The notes under the pieces: generated by a model | Databases searched by the model: none | The model's input: the letters and a program-made list of their open reading frames with translations, nothing else | Told to the model about the DNA's origin: nothing | Position numbers and translations under genes: made by a program | Origin: Levilactobacillus tongjiangensis | GTDB lineage: Bacteria > Bacillota > Bacilli > Lactobacillales > Lactobacillaceae | Assembly (NCBI RefSeq): GCF_003946345.1 | Contig: NZ_RHNY01000007.1 | Span: 62,001 to 126,000, forward strand | DNA length: 64,000 bases | Direction: 5' to 3' | Part shown: one piece after another, positions 42,535-51,898 of the stretch | How positions within the stretch are numbered: the first letter of the stretch is position 1 | Layout: the number at the start of each line of letters is the position of its first letter

Positions 42535-43194
42535 CTACTTAAGTTTACCCTCAGTATTGTTGTAGAAATCAACGTGATACTGGCCGTCGGTAACCGTCAA
42601 CTTGGTAATACTACCGTTGTCAACGGGAACGGAGATGTCAATCGTGTCGGAAAACTTCGACACAATACTTCGGATGGTCGTACTGTGCGTCGCAATCAGC
42701 ACCTTGTCGCCGTCCGTGGCATTGGCCACGGCACGGTCTAAACCAGGTTGGAGGCGAGCCCAGTAGGTGGCGTTATCTTCGGCGTCACCGTAAGGGTCTT
42801 GTGCGCGAAACATGTCCTTGGTCTTTTCAATGGTCAGCTTAGCAATCATGGCGTTGAAAGAATCTAACCCGACTGGTGAGCCTAACGTGTGCCAGGTGAA
42901 GCTGGTGTCAAGGCCTTCAAAGAAACCAAAGTTTTCTTCCCGAAAGGCGGGTTCCGTGGTCAATGTCACTGGTGTCTCGTTAGCAGCTAAAATGCTCTTA
43001 GCCGTGTTTTGCGCTCGCGTTGTGTCACTAGCGTAAGCTGCAGCGAACGGAATGTGTGCTAACCGCTCGCCGGCGCGCTTGGCGTCTGCGATTCCCTTAT
43101 CGGTCAGCGGGGAGTCGGACCACCCTTGAATTCGGTGGTATTTATTTAAAAAGGTTTGGCCGTGCCGCACCAAATATAGGTCAACTGTTGCCAT
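42535..43194 (-). CDS. Histidine phosphatase (phosphoglycerate mutase-like)
   Basis: A 219-residue member of the histidine phosphatase superfamily. The phospho-accepting His is in LVRHGQTFLN (residues 7-16) and the second catalytic His in LIATHSTTIRSI (about 165-176). The substrate pocket motif IQGWSDSPLTDKG is of the cofactor-dependent phosphoglycerate mutase kind. Such stand-alone genes in lactobacilli usually encode broad phosphatases; the main glycolytic gpmA is normally longer. Ribosome-binding site AAAGGAGAGA. Confidence 0.85.
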   Translation of the reverse strand: MATVDLYLVRHGQTFLNKYHRIQGWSDSPLTDKGIADAKRAGERLAHIPFAAAYASDTTRAQNTAKSILAANETPVTLTTEPAFREENFGFFEGLDTSFTWHTLGSPVGLDSFNAMIAKLTIEKTKDMFRAQDPYGDAEDNATYWARLQPGLDRAVANATDGDKVLIATHSTTIRSIVSKFSDTIDISVPVDNGSITKLTVTDGQYHVDFYNNTEGKLK

Positions 43195-43303
43195 CTCAAT
43201 CTCTCCTTTGCGTGTCTTGAAGCTGAAGCGGGTGGCCTACTGGTCACTCTAGGGCCTGGCAAGTAAAACTGCCAAGCTCACACTGGTTAATATCTTACCA
43301 GTT

Positions 43304-45160
43304 CTAGTTGAGGATGCCTAGTTCGCGCCGAATTTCACGAGCCTTTTCCGGCGTACTGGTGAAGATGATGCGGTCATTGAATTTCAAAGTGGTAGCGCCA
43401 GTTGGTCGGACAAAGTGACCGTCCCGGAAAATCTGGCTGATGGTCACGGCGCCGACAAAGTCCAGACTGTGGATGGCTTGGTCCGTGTAGCGGCGGTTGC
43501 GGAGCGCCACTTCGTAGACGGCCGAGGTCGAGGAGGTCAGTAGGCGTAACGTCGTTGGCGTTTCAATCAGGCTTCTGAGCATTGCGATATTAACGTTGGG
43601 TGTGTTGTAGACTTCGATCCCTAAGTCGATTAGCTCGTCTTCCCGTTCATCTAAAATGTTGCGGTCTTCAAAGCGGGCAATGACCCGGTTGACACCATAG
43701 GCTTTAGCAGCCTTGGACAATTCGAAATTCTTGGTGGCGTTGAAGTGGCCGAGCACCACGATGTCCGCGTCGAAGGCGTCTTTTTGCTCGGCATCGGCGA
43801 CCTCTAAGGAGTCTAAGAGTTCAACGTTGACTTCAGAGTTGTAAGTCTTGTAGTTGGCGGCCTTATCGGTGTACATGGTGATATCGTACCAACTATCGGC
43901 TAACTGCTGGGCCACAGGTACCGTGAGCAGGTTGGTGCCAATGAAGTGGACCGTTGATTTTTTAAGATCTTCGGCTTCGGCGGAGTAACCGGTGTTGAAC
44001 AGAAGTGGTCCCAGAACACAGGTCAGGATAGCTGCCAGCAGGAAGGCACCGGACTGCTGGGTCGTGACGACCTTCATCGTTTTAGCGACTTGTAAGACGG
44101 CCAGCACCATGGTGATCGTCGTGGCGGTAATTGCGGTACCAGCGAAAGCATTGCCCCGTTTGAAACGCAATCGGAGGACAAAGTAGACTCCGATCTTGGC
44201 TAACAGATAGGCGGCAAAGAATGCCGGAATCAGTAAGAGGGTGGCTGGGTCTGCCAATAGCGTGCGCAGGTTCAGCTCGGCTCCGCTCATCATGAAGAAG
44301 ATGGGAATGAAGAAGCCGTAGCCAATTCCATCTAGGCGTACCCGGGTGTCCTCCTGCGGCTGGAGCAGCTTCATCACAATACCAGCCACGAAAGCGCCCA
44401 GAATTCCTTCTGCCCCTACGGATTCGGCAATGACGACCATACTAAAGATGAGGAAGAAGGCCAGCCGAATGTCGAGCTGGGTGGTGGACTTGTTGATGGA
44501 CTCGAAAAAGGTAAAAAACGGCTTGAACCGGCGGAATAGGACCCCGGCGGCCAAGAAGACTAACAGGAGGAGCCACAGGGATTTACTGCTATTCCCGAAG
44601 ACTGAGGCGTAGATGGTCAACGAAAACAGAGGAACGATTTCCCCTAAGGCAGCAATCAAGAGGACGGTCTGGCCGAAGGGCTTACTCAGGAGTTCCTTTT
44701 CCTTGAGCGTGGCAATGACGATGCCTAATGAAATGGTCATGAAGATGATGGCGGCCAACCACGGGTCCTTGAAAAGGCCAGTCCACTGGCAAATGAAACC
44801 CAGTAGCAGGGCACAGACGACGATGGCCGCGTAACTGGTGACCGCTAAGAAAACGGGTGAATAGCGCGGGGCGCTCCCGGCAACTTTGGCGGCCAACGGG
44901 GTTTGCGGGCGTTTGCGACGACCGAATAGGCTGAAGTCAATTTCCATCCCACTCAGAAACATCAGGAAGATGACCCCCGTGTTTGATAAGAGACTTAACG
45001 TATTGTTGCTGTGGACAACGTTTAGAATGCTTGGTCCTAACAGGATACCCACGAGGATTTCCACGACGGCGGTCGGTAGTACGGTGAGCTTGAATTTCGC
45101 CATGACTAGCGGCGTGACCAACGCGGCGGTTAAGATAATTAACAAGGAAACTTGGTCCAT
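43304..45160 (-). CDS. CPA2-type cation/proton antiporter with RCK domains
   Basis: A 618-residue protein combining an N-terminal membrane domain of about 12 helices with two cytosolic RCK parts. The membrane domain (residues about 1-395) shows VEILVGILLGPSILN and FLMFLSGMEIDFSLFG, and ESVGAEGILGAFVAGIVMKL as in KefB/NapA-like exchangers. RCK-N (about 405-520) begins VHFIGTNLLTVPVAQQLAD, a degenerate Rossmann motif lacking a full GxGxxG. RCK-C (about 530-618) ends EKARERIRRELG-like. It likely moves Na+ or K+ against protons under control of a ligand bound by RCK. Confidence 0.88.
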   Translation of the reverse strand: MDQVSLLIILTAALVTPLVMAKFKLTVLPTAVVEILVGILLGPSILNVVHSNNTLSLLSNTGVIFLMFLSGMEIDFSLFGRRKRPQTPLAAKVAGSAPRYSPVFLAVTSYAAIVVCALLLGFICQWTGLFKDPWLAAIIFMTISLGIVIATLKEKELLSKPFGQTVLLIAALGEIVPLFSLTIYASVFGNSSKSLWLLLLVFLAAGVLFRRFKPFFTFFESINKSTTQLDIRLAFFLIFSMVVIAESVGAEGILGAFVAGIVMKLLQPQEDTRVRLDGIGYGFFIPIFFMMSGAELNLRTLLADPATLLLIPAFFAAYLLAKIGVYFVLRLRFKRGNAFAGTAITATTITMVLAVLQVAKTMKVVTTQQSGAFLLAAILTCVLGPLLFNTGYSAEAEDLKKSTVHFIGTNLLTVPVAQQLADSWYDITMYTDKAANYKTYNSEVNVELLDSLEVADAEQKDAFDADIVVLGHFNATKNFELSKAAKAYGVNRVIARFEDRNILDEREDELIDLGIEVYNTPNVNIAMLRSLIETPTTLRLLTSSTSAVYEVALRNRRYTDQAIHSLDFVGAVTISQIFRDGHFVRPTGATTLKFNDRIIFTSTPEKAREIRRELGILN

Positions 45161-45492
45161 AGTTTCACCTCCGAAAAAAGTTCTCTCTTATTATAGCAAA
45201 CCTGGGGAAAACTAACTGGATTCACGCCGGGCGGAATGCTTTATTTATAGGCTGAATTAGTGTAAAATTGAAAGTCGAATTATCATGGATAACGTCTGCA
45301 ATGGTGCGGTGGGGCCAGTGCCGCTGGCCGGGCGGTTGGGTGGACTTTTGCTTAACCGACACGCAATTTGCGGCCAACAATGATGTGACCACTTAGGGAT
45401 TGACCCGGTGGGAGGATCAGTGGGCTCACCACAGCTTAAGCGGCGTATCCCGTTTCAACGTTTGTTGTTTAGTTAATCGAGGAGGGATTGGC

Positions 45493-47787
45493 TTGCCAGA
45501 TTCAATCAAGTCCCAAGAGCAGAAACATTTAGATAAGGTCGTCCAGAAGATTCAAACCGCCGAAGAGGAAGCCAAGCAACGGATCGACGTTGCTGAGACC
45601 GACGAGGCAGGAATCCGGAAGAACTTTGTGAATGACTTGCGGATTAAAACGGATAGCTACGAGGGCTTGTTAGAGACGGCGCTTTCTGTTCGGCAACAGC
45701 AACAGCTGCTGGCCGAACGGCAGAACAGTTGGCAACATGCCACGACTGAACTGAGCACGTTAAAACGCCTGGAGCAGAAGGCCTACTTCGCCCGGATCGA
45801 CTTTCAGGAAGGTCCCAAGTCGAAGGTCGAAACCATTTACATTGGCCTGGGGTCCTTCTCTGACACCCCCGATCATTTTCTGATTTACGATTGGCGGGCA
45901 CCCATCTCCAGCATTTACTATGATGGGGAACTGGGCAATGTCAGCTACCAGACGCCCGACGGAGAACAAACCGTTGACGTCAAATTAAAACGGCAATTTC
46001 AAATTGAAGACGGCACTATTGTGACCCTGTACGATACGGATCAGACGGTGACCGACCAGATGCTGTTGTCTGCGTTGAGTGAACATTCCGATACGAAGAT
46101 GAAGAGTATTGTCACGACCATTCAAAAGGAACAAAACCAAATTATTCGAGACACCAAGTCCGACCTGTTGTTTGTCCAGGGGGCCGCGGGTTCCGGGAAG
46201 ACGGCCGCCATTTTACAACGGGTGGCGTTCCTACTGTACCGTTACCGGGGCCATCTGAACGCTGGACAAGTCATGCTGTTCTCGCCGAACCAGTTGTTCA
46301 ACGACTACATCGACCAAGTGTTGCCTGAACTCGGGGAGCACAACATGGTCCAGATGACGTACTACCAGTACGCCGGTCGTCGGTTGCCGAAGATCGACGT
46401 GGAAACGCTGGCGCAACGGTTTGACGAATCCAATACGCCGGCACAAAAGGCCATCAACCAGCTGAAGGGAAGCTTGAACTTCTTTGATGCGGTGACCGAT
46501 TACGCCGACCATTTGGAAAGTGCGGACATGGTGTTCCGCAACATCAAATTCAAGGGCGACGTCTTTATTCCTAAGGAAAAGATTCAAGAGATCTACTACG
46601 GCTTTAACCGTAACTACCACCTGGGTAATCGACTCCAGGCCACTAAGGAAGCCCTGATTCGGATCTTGAACCGGCGGATTTCTAGTGAAATGAAGACCAA
46701 GTGGGTTGAAGATACCATTCAGGACCTGAGTAAGGAAGAGTTGGATTCACTGTATGGGGATGACCCAAGAGAGTTCGATTCAGCTGAAAAGGAAACCCAA
46801 TTCTTATCACGGAAAGTTGTGATGAAGGCCTTCGATCCGATTCGAAAGGCTATCGTCCGGGCACGGTTCCTGAGCATCAACAACCAGTACGTGCACATGC
46901 TGCGCGATATGCCGAACCGCGTGGACTTGAAGCGGGCAGGTATCTCCGTGGCGGACTGGAATGCTAGCGTGGAGGAATCCATTGACAAGCTGAAGGATCA
47001 CCGGATGCAACTGGTGGATACTACGCCGTACCTGTACCTCTATGACAAGATGACTGGTAAGGGTGGCGAGCGCGATATGCGTTACGTCTTTATGGATGAA
47101 ATTCAGGACTACAACGCCTTTCAACTGGCGTTTCTGAAGTTTAGCTTCCCCCGGGCACGTTTCACGATGCTAGGGGACCTGAACCAGGCCATCTTTACCA
47201 AAGAAAACAGTCGGACGCTCTTGCAAGAACTCAGCACGATGTTCGACCCTGACAAGACGCGGGTCGTGCAGTTGACGCAGTCGTATCGGTCAACCCAGCA
47301 GGTGACTGACTTCACCAAGCACATCCTGAAGAACGGAGAAGCCGTTACGGCGTTCGCGCGTGAAGGAGAACTGCCAACCGTGACGGTCGCAGCTGATGAG
47401 ACGGCCGGGATTCAACAAGTCATTGCACAGTTGAAACAAAACGATGAGGAACAAGAGACGACGGCCATCATCGGTAAGGACCTGGCAGATTGTCGGGACC
47501 TGACCGAGAAGCTGAAAGCCGCTGGCGTTGCGGTGACGTTGATTCAATCTGAAAACCAGCGCTTGGCGCCCGGAACCATCGTGGTGCCATCGTTTCTGGC
47601 CAAAGGATTGGAATTCGATGCCGTTATCGTTTGGCAGGCATCGAAGAGTCGGTATGCGGCTGAGGATGAACGGCAATTGCTATACACCATCTGTTCGCGG
47701 GCGATGCACCGGTTGACGGTCATCGGAATCGATGAGTTGTCACCATTGTTGAGCGACGTACCTGAATCTGAGTTTGAACTGGTCTAG
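45493..47787 (+). CDS. helD: HelD-like UvrD-family helicase (RNA polymerase recycling factor)
   Basis: A 764-residue SF1 helicase-like ATPase, close in length to Bacillus HelD, which removes stalled RNA polymerase from DNA. The N-terminal coiled coil (residues about 5-95, EQKHLDKVVQKIQTAEEEAKQR) is the arm that enters the secondary channel. Walker A is VQGAAGSGKTAAIL (about 223-236). Walker B DEIQDYN, motif III LGDLNQAIF, motif IV QSYRSTQQV and motif VI are present. TTG at 45493 is taken as start because GGAGGG lies six bases upstream. The frame is open 31 codons further back through a structured leader. Confidence 0.88.
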   Translation: MPDSIKSQEQKHLDKVVQKIQTAEEEAKQRIDVAETDEAGIRKNFVNDLRIKTDSYEGLLETALSVRQQQQLLAERQNSWQHATTELSTLKRLEQKAYFARIDFQEGPKSKVETIYIGLGSFSDTPDHFLIYDWRAPISSIYYDGELGNVSYQTPDGEQTVDVKLKRQFQIEDGTIVTLYDTDQTVTDQMLLSALSEHSDTKMKSIVTTIQKEQNQIIRDTKSDLLFVQGAAGSGKTAAILQRVAFLLYRYRGHLNAGQVMLFSPNQLFNDYIDQVLPELGEHNMVQMTYYQYAGRRLPKIDVETLAQRFDESNTPAQKAINQLKGSLNFFDAVTDYADHLESADMVFRNIKFKGDVFIPKEKIQEIYYGFNRNYHLGNRLQATKEALIRILNRRISSEMKTKWVEDTIQDLSKEELDSLYGDDPREFDSAEKETQFLSRKVVMKAFDPIRKAIVRARFLSINNQYVHMLRDMPNRVDLKRAGISVADWNASVEESIDKLKDHRMQLVDTTPYLYLYDKMTGKGGERDMRYVFMDEIQDYNAFQLAFLKFSFPRARFTMLGDLNQAIFTKENSRTLLQELSTMFDPDKTRVVQLTQSYRSTQQVTDFTKHILKNGEAVTAFAREGELPTVTVAADETAGIQQVIAQLKQNDEEQETTAIIGKDLADCRDLTEKLKAAGVAVTLIQSENQRLAPGTIVVPSFLAKGLEFDAVIVWQASKSRYAAEDERQLLYTICSRAMHRLTVIGIDELSPLLSDVPESEFELV

Positions 47788-47805
47788 TTTGGCTGGAGCT
47801 GGATT

Positions 47806-47994
47806 GGCCGCCTTCGGCCGCCAGGGCGGGTGCCCGCTGTGGGGAACGCCTACGGCCTGAGGGGCGGTCCTCCGGCTCGGTTGGCAGCCTCGGAAAATCA
47901 CCGAGTCTGTCAACTCGTCCCGTGGCCTAACCTCGGTAACCCACCGAGCTAACGCCACTTTCACTGTGGCCACCCGCCCTGGCGTCCTGCGGCT
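47806..47994 (+). repeat. Branched palindromic element E, copy 17
   Basis: Outer arms GGCCGCCAGGGCGGGTGCCCGC and GTGGCCACCCGCCCTGGCG. Inner CCTCGG..ACCGAG and GTGGCCTAACCTCGG/CCGAGCTAACGCCAC hairpins. Between the helD stop and its terminator. Confidence 0.88.
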
Positions 47995-48091
47995 ACGATT
48001 GGCTGTTCAATCACAGATTGGTGATTGGGCAACAATTAGGTTAGCAGTAGGTTGTTCAGGTTCGTGGTGTTTTAACAGATTAATTTGATGA

Positions 48092-48127
48092 GAGGCCTCG
48101 GACATATTGTGTCCGGGGCCTCTTTTG
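48092..48127 (+). terminator. Terminator after helD and element copy 17
   Basis: AGAGGCCTCGGACA pairs with TGTCCGGGGCCTCT, followed by TTTGTG. Confidence 0.8.
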
Positions 48128-48268
48128 TGTGGGTGTTGGTGATTGCTTGCGCTGATGTAGTAGGGTGAAGCTCTTGTAAGTAGAACTGTGGTTAATCGCG
48201 TTGGACCAGTATGAAGTATGCTACGGAGCTTGGCGGGACACTGGAGATGCAATAGCTCGCAACTTCAG

Positions 48269-48447
48269 TGGAGGTGGCCAGGGGTGGGGGCAGCCGTGAC
48301 AATGGCGTTAGCTAGTGGGTTGCTAGCTTATGCCATGGGCGACTTTGAAGACAGGTGGGCTGGCCTGGCTTCAAATCGAGCGAGAAGCCCGTACTTTGGC
48401 TGAAGCGTCCCCACAGCAGGCCCCGCCCCTGGCCGCCGGAACGCGCC
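48269..48447 (-). repeat. Branched palindromic element E, copy 18
   Basis: Outer arms GGAGGTGGCCAGGGGTGGGG and CCCCGCCCCTGGCCGCC. Shares GTTAGCTAGTGGGTTGCTAG and ATGGGCGACTTTGAAGACAG with copy 2. It lies upstream of the coaA minus-10 box (TATAAT, 48516-48521). Confidence 0.88.
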
Positions 48448-48559
48448 AATAAGAGAACGCTTCCATTCACGGCGTACTTTGTGAAATCTCTCCCCGAAAA
48501 CCGTAGAATTTGCGGTATAATGGTGGGTAATTATTCCTGACTAGAGTTGAGGTGTCTTC

Positions 48560-49483
48560 ATGAGTGATCCGATTAATTACAATGCATTTACCCGAGCACA
48601 GTGGCGGGCGTTTTCGGACGATGCCACGTTGCCATTGACCCAAGAGAGTCTACGGCAGATCAAGGCGTTTAACGACCGCATTTCCCTGCAAGATGTGCAG
48701 GATATTTATATTCCGTTGATTCACTTGTTACACCTACAGTTTGATCACTATCAAAAACTGCAACGGGACAAGGCAGAATTTCTGCAACAGAAACCTCACC
48801 GAGTACCGTTTATTATCGGCATCGCTGGTAGTGTGGCGGTGGGGAAGACCACGGCGGCCCGGCTGTTAGAGGTTCTACTGAATCACTACTTTACTGGCCA
48901 ACGGATCCAATTGATCACGACCGACGGGTTTCTCTACAGCAATGAGGAGCTGAAAAAGCGTAATCTCATGGCGCGTAAAGGGTTCCCGGAAAGTTATAAC
49001 ATGGGGGCGCTGATTCAATTCTTAAACGACGTCAAGGCGGGCAAAAAGCTCATTAAGTCGCCGGTCTATTCGCATAAGGTTTATGACATTGTGCCGGACC
49101 GCTACGACTATATCATGCATCCAGACGTGCTGATTGTTGAGGGTATTAACACGCTGCAACTGCCAACCAACGAGCAGATTTACGTCAGTGACTTTACGGA
49201 CTTTTCCGTGTACGTGGATGCGGACCCGGCCTTGATTGAGGACTGGTTCTTAGAACGGTTTAAATTGTTGCTGGAAACGTCCTTCCAAGATCCTAGCAAC
49301 TACTACTACCCGTATGCCATTGGCGACCGGGACGTGGCTTTGGAAAAGGGAAAACAGGTCTGGCGCGACATTGATCTGAAGAACCTGACTGAGTACATCT
49401 TGCCGACGCGAAACCGGGCGGACATGATTATTCACAAGACGTTCCATCACCGAATCGATCGACTCCTGTTGCGGAAATACTAG
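48560..49483 (+). CDS. coaA: Type I pantothenate kinase CoaA
   Basis: A 307-residue kinase that phosphorylates pantothenate, the first step of coenzyme A synthesis. P-loop GIAGSVAVGKTTAARLL (about residues 93-109), TTDGFLYSNEELKKRNLMARKGFPESYN (about 126-153, substrate and ATP contacts) and SHKVYDIVPD. Length matches E. coli CoaA (about 316). Short leader with a TATAAT box. Followed 11 bases later by the GNAT-like gene. Confidence 0.96.
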   Translation: MSDPINYNAFTRAQWRAFSDDATLPLTQESLRQIKAFNDRISLQDVQDIYIPLIHLLHLQFDHYQKLQRDKAEFLQQKPHRVPFIIGIAGSVAVGKTTAARLLEVLLNHYFTGQRIQLITTDGFLYSNEELKKRNLMARKGFPESYNMGALIQFLNDVKAGKKLIKSPVYSHKVYDIVPDRYDYIMHPDVLIVEGINTLQLPTNEQIYVSDFTDFSVYVDADPALIEDWFLERFKLLLETSFQDPSNYYYPYAIGDRDVALEKGKQVWRDIDLKNLTEYILPTRNRADMIIHKTFHHRIDRLLLRKY

Positions 49484-49494
49484 GAGGAATCAGG

Positions 49495-50073
49495 ATGTTA
49501 AGAGATGCCACGATTGTGGACGCGGATGCGGTGGCCATGTTGGTCTTACATGAGTTGGAGCGGCGTCAACTGCGGCGGTTGCGGCGACTCAGCAAGGAAC
49601 AGCTGTCACAGTTGTTATTCGTGGGCTATCACCAGGAAAACTTTCGCTACGGTTATCCCCAGGCGCGCGTTTATCAGAATCAAGGAGTTGCGGTGGGTGT
49701 CGCTTATGGCTACCCGGCGGCGGTTGAACCAACGTTGGATAATCAGTGGGCGTCACTATTTTCACGGCTTCAGGAGACACCACCACAACAGCTGGTGGTG
49801 ACGCCACGGGCATTGCCGGATGAATGGTACCTGGATCTGTTAACGGTTCGAAATCGTTCGAAGCGTAAGACGTTTCAGCAGAAATGGTTTGATGAGTGGC
49901 TGCTGGGCGATGCGTTACATCAGGCACGACTAAGTGGTCAATCGGTCGTGGGGATGGACGTTCGACCCGGGAGTTCTAATGCCAAATTGGCCGCGGAGTT
50001 TGGCTTTGTAGCAACGATGTGGCGACGATTGGACCGGCAAAATTATCTGCATTTACGTTATCGGGTGAACTAG
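49495..50073 (+). CDS. GNAT-like N-acetyltransferase
   Basis: A 192-residue protein with a diverged GNAT pattern: DATIVDADAVAMLVLHELER at the start, QGVAVGVAYGYPAAVEPTLD in the middle, WYLDLLTVRNRSKRKTFQQKW where the acetyl-CoA motif normally sits, and NAKLAAEFGFVATMWRRL near the end. The pyrophosphate loop is not typical, so catalytic activity is uncertain. Ribosome-binding site AGGAGGAATCAGG. Likely co-transcribed with coaA. Confidence 0.7.
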   Translation: MLRDATIVDADAVAMLVLHELERRQLRRLRRLSKEQLSQLLFVGYHQENFRYGYPQARVYQNQGVAVGVAYGYPAAVEPTLDNQWASLFSRLQETPPQQLVVTPRALPDEWYLDLLTVRNRSKRKTFQQKWFDEWLLGDALHQARLSGQSVVGMDVRPGSSNAKLAAEFGFVATMWRRLDRQNYLHLRYRVN

Positions 50074-50100
50074 TCCTGCGGGAATTACCCAGGATTTAGA

Positions 50101-50129
50101 TTGACCCGCGTTTGAGAAATCTGTATGAT
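50101..50129 (+). promoter_or_regulatory. Promoter of guaA
   Basis: TTGACC (50101-50106), 17 bases, TATGAT (50124-50129). The leader is only about 30 bases, too short for a purine riboswitch. Confidence 0.75.
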
Positions 50130-50165
50130 ATAAGCAATGTTGAAAAAGAAGAAAGGGTGAATGGC

Positions 50166-51722
50166 TTGGCAAACGTTGATATGTCCAAATTCGATAAAAT
50201 CATCGTCTTGGACTTCGGAAGTCAATACAACCAGTTGATTACGCGCCGGATTCGTGACTTAGGCGTTTACTCCGAACTGAAGGCACACACGATGAGTGCT
50301 GCTGAAATCAAGGCTTGGGGCCCTAAGGGGATCGTATTCTCCGGGGGACCAAACAGTGTTTACGACAGTAGTGCCTTTAACGTTGATCCTGAGATTTTTA
50401 ATCTGGGTATTCCCATCTTAGGAATCTGTTACGGGATGCAACTCATGGCGCACCATCTGGCTGGTGGGAAGGTCGAATCCGCGGATAACCGCGAATACGG
50501 CCGCGCAGACATCACCGTTTTGAGTGATGACGCCAAACTATTCAAGGATACGCCAAAGGAACAGACCGTTTGGATGAGTCACGGGGACCTGGTTACCCAG
50601 GTTCCGGATGGCTTTGAACGGGTCGCTACCAGTGAAAACTGCCCAATTTCCGCGATGCAGGACGTGGACCGCAACTTTTACGGGATTCAATTCCACGCGG
50701 AGGTACGCAACTCGGAATACGGGAACGATATCCTGAAGAACTTTACCTTTGACGTCTGTGGTGCGCAGGCCAACTGGTCAATGGATGACTTCATTGACTT
50801 ACAGATTCAACACATTCGGGATATGGTTGGCGACAAGCGCGTCTTGCTCGGCCTGTCCGGTGGGGTTGATTCTTCCGTAGTTGGTGTGCTGTTGCATAAG
50901 GCCATTGGTACGCAACTGACCAGTATCTTCGTTGATCACGGCCTGTTGCGGAAGGGCGAAGCTGAACAAGTTATGGCTAGCCTGAAAGGGAAATTCGGCT
51001 TAAACATCGTGCAAGTCGACGCCCAGGACCGCTTCTTAAGCAAACTGGCTGGTGTGACTGAACCCGAAAAGAAACGTAAGATTATCGGTAATGAATTTAT
51101 CCAAGTCTTTAATGACGAAGCTCAGAAGTTAGATGGTATCGACTTCTTGGCGCAAGGAACGTTGTATACCGACGTGATTGAAAGTGGGACTGACACGGCA
51201 CAAACCATTAAGTCTCACCATAACGTAGGTGGGTTGCCGGAAGACATGCACTTCCAGCTGATTGAACCCCTGCGTTCATTGTTCAAGGATGAAGCCCGTG
51301 AGTTGGGTGAAAAGTTGGGGATGCCTAGCGACCTTGTGTGGCGGCAACCATTCCCTGGCCCTGGTCTAGGGATTCGGGTATTGGGTGAAATCACCCCCGA
51401 AAAGCTCCAAATCGTGCGAGACAGTGACTTGATTCTCCGTGAGGAAATCAAGAAGGCTGGTCTCGACCGTGATATCTGGCAATATTTCACCGTCCTACCA
51501 AACATCAAGAGTGTTGGGGTAATGGGCGATGGCCGGACCTACGACTATGCCGTGGGTATCCGGGCCGTAACGTCGATCGATGGGATGACGGCGGACTTCG
51601 CTCACATTCCATGGGATGTCTTACAGGGGATTTCCGTCCGCATTGTCAACGAAGTGGACCACGTTAACCGTATCCTGTACGATGTTACGAGTAAGCCGCC
51701 TTCGACTATTGAGTGGGAATAA
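50166..51722 (+). CDS. guaA: GMP synthase (glutamine-hydrolysing) GuaA
   Basis: A 518-residue enzyme converting XMP to GMP with glutamine as ammonia donor. Amidotransferase domain: [20 protein letters not shown], nucleophile Cys in [15 protein letters not shown], His/Glu in [14 protein letters not shown]. The HAEV is HPEV in most relatives. PP-loop: [21 protein letters not shown]-terminal dimer domain ends [17 protein letters not shown] at 50166 is chosen as start because GAAAGGG lies eight bases upstream. ATG at 50181 is too far from it. The 3' end is a known target for integration of mobile elements, and a prophage follows. Confidence 0.96.
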   Translation: MANVDMSKFDKIIVLDFGSQYNQLITRRIRDLGVYSELKAHTMSAAEIKAWGPKGIVFSGGPNSVYDSSAFNVDPEIFNLGIPILGICYGMQLMAHHLAGGKVESADNREYGRADITVLSDDAKLFKDTPKEQTVWMSHGDLVTQVPDGFERVATSENCPISAMQDVDRNFYGIQFHAEVRNSEYGNDILKNFTFDVCGAQANWSMDDFIDLQIQHIRDMVGDKRVLLGLSGGVDSSVVGVLLHKAIGTQLTSIFVDHGLLRKGEAEQVMASLKGKFGLNIVQVDAQDRFLSKLAGVTEPEKKRKIIGNEFIQVFNDEAQKLDGIDFLAQGTLYTDVIESGTDTAQTIKSHHNVGGLPEDMHFQLIEPLRSLFKDEARELGEKLGMPSDLVWRQPFPGPGLGIRVLGEITPEKLQIVRDSDLILREEIKKAGLDRDIWQYFTVLPNIKSVGVMGDGRTYDYAVGIRAVTSIDGMTADFAHIPWDVLQGISVRIVNEVDHVNRILYDVTSKPPSTIEWE

Positions 51723-51736
51723 GGCAGGTATAAATT

Positions 51737-51825
51737 AAAGGCATTGGGTGACAACCCATGACAACGATACCGCTATTTGTTAGCAATTGTTGTTTTAAAA
51801 GTTGTCACTCAATGTCTTTATTTTT
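51737..51825 (+). terminator. Long-loop hairpin after guaA
   Basis: AAAGGCATTGGGTGACAAC (51737-51755) and GTTGTCACTCAATGTCTTT (51801-51819) pair over 19 bases with two G-U pairs, followed by ATTTTT. The 45-base loop is unusual, so it may instead be part of the prophage attachment region. Confidence 0.5.
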
Positions 51826-51834
51826 CACCCATTG

Positions 51835-51894
51835 CTGACACCTGAGCTGACACCCAAGTGATTTTTCGGAATTTTTGGTCTTTTCCTGACACCC
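51835..51894. other. Direct repeats next to integrase, candidate Int arm sites / left prophage end
   Basis: CTGACACC occurs at 51835-51842, 51847-51854 and 51886-51893, just downstream of the integrase stop. Tyrosine integrases bind such repeated arm sites beside the core attachment sequence. The core itself could not be fixed because the right prophage end is outside the window. Confidence 0.45.
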
Positions 51895-51898
51895 AATT

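Noticed and set aside
6800-48447. Element E as an insertion sequence or CRISPR array
   Set aside because: No transposase gene, no constant terminal repeats and no regular spacer pattern; the outer arms differ between copies.
50130-50166. A purine riboswitch upstream of guaA
   Set aside because: The leader from the predicted promoter to the start codon is only about 30 bases.
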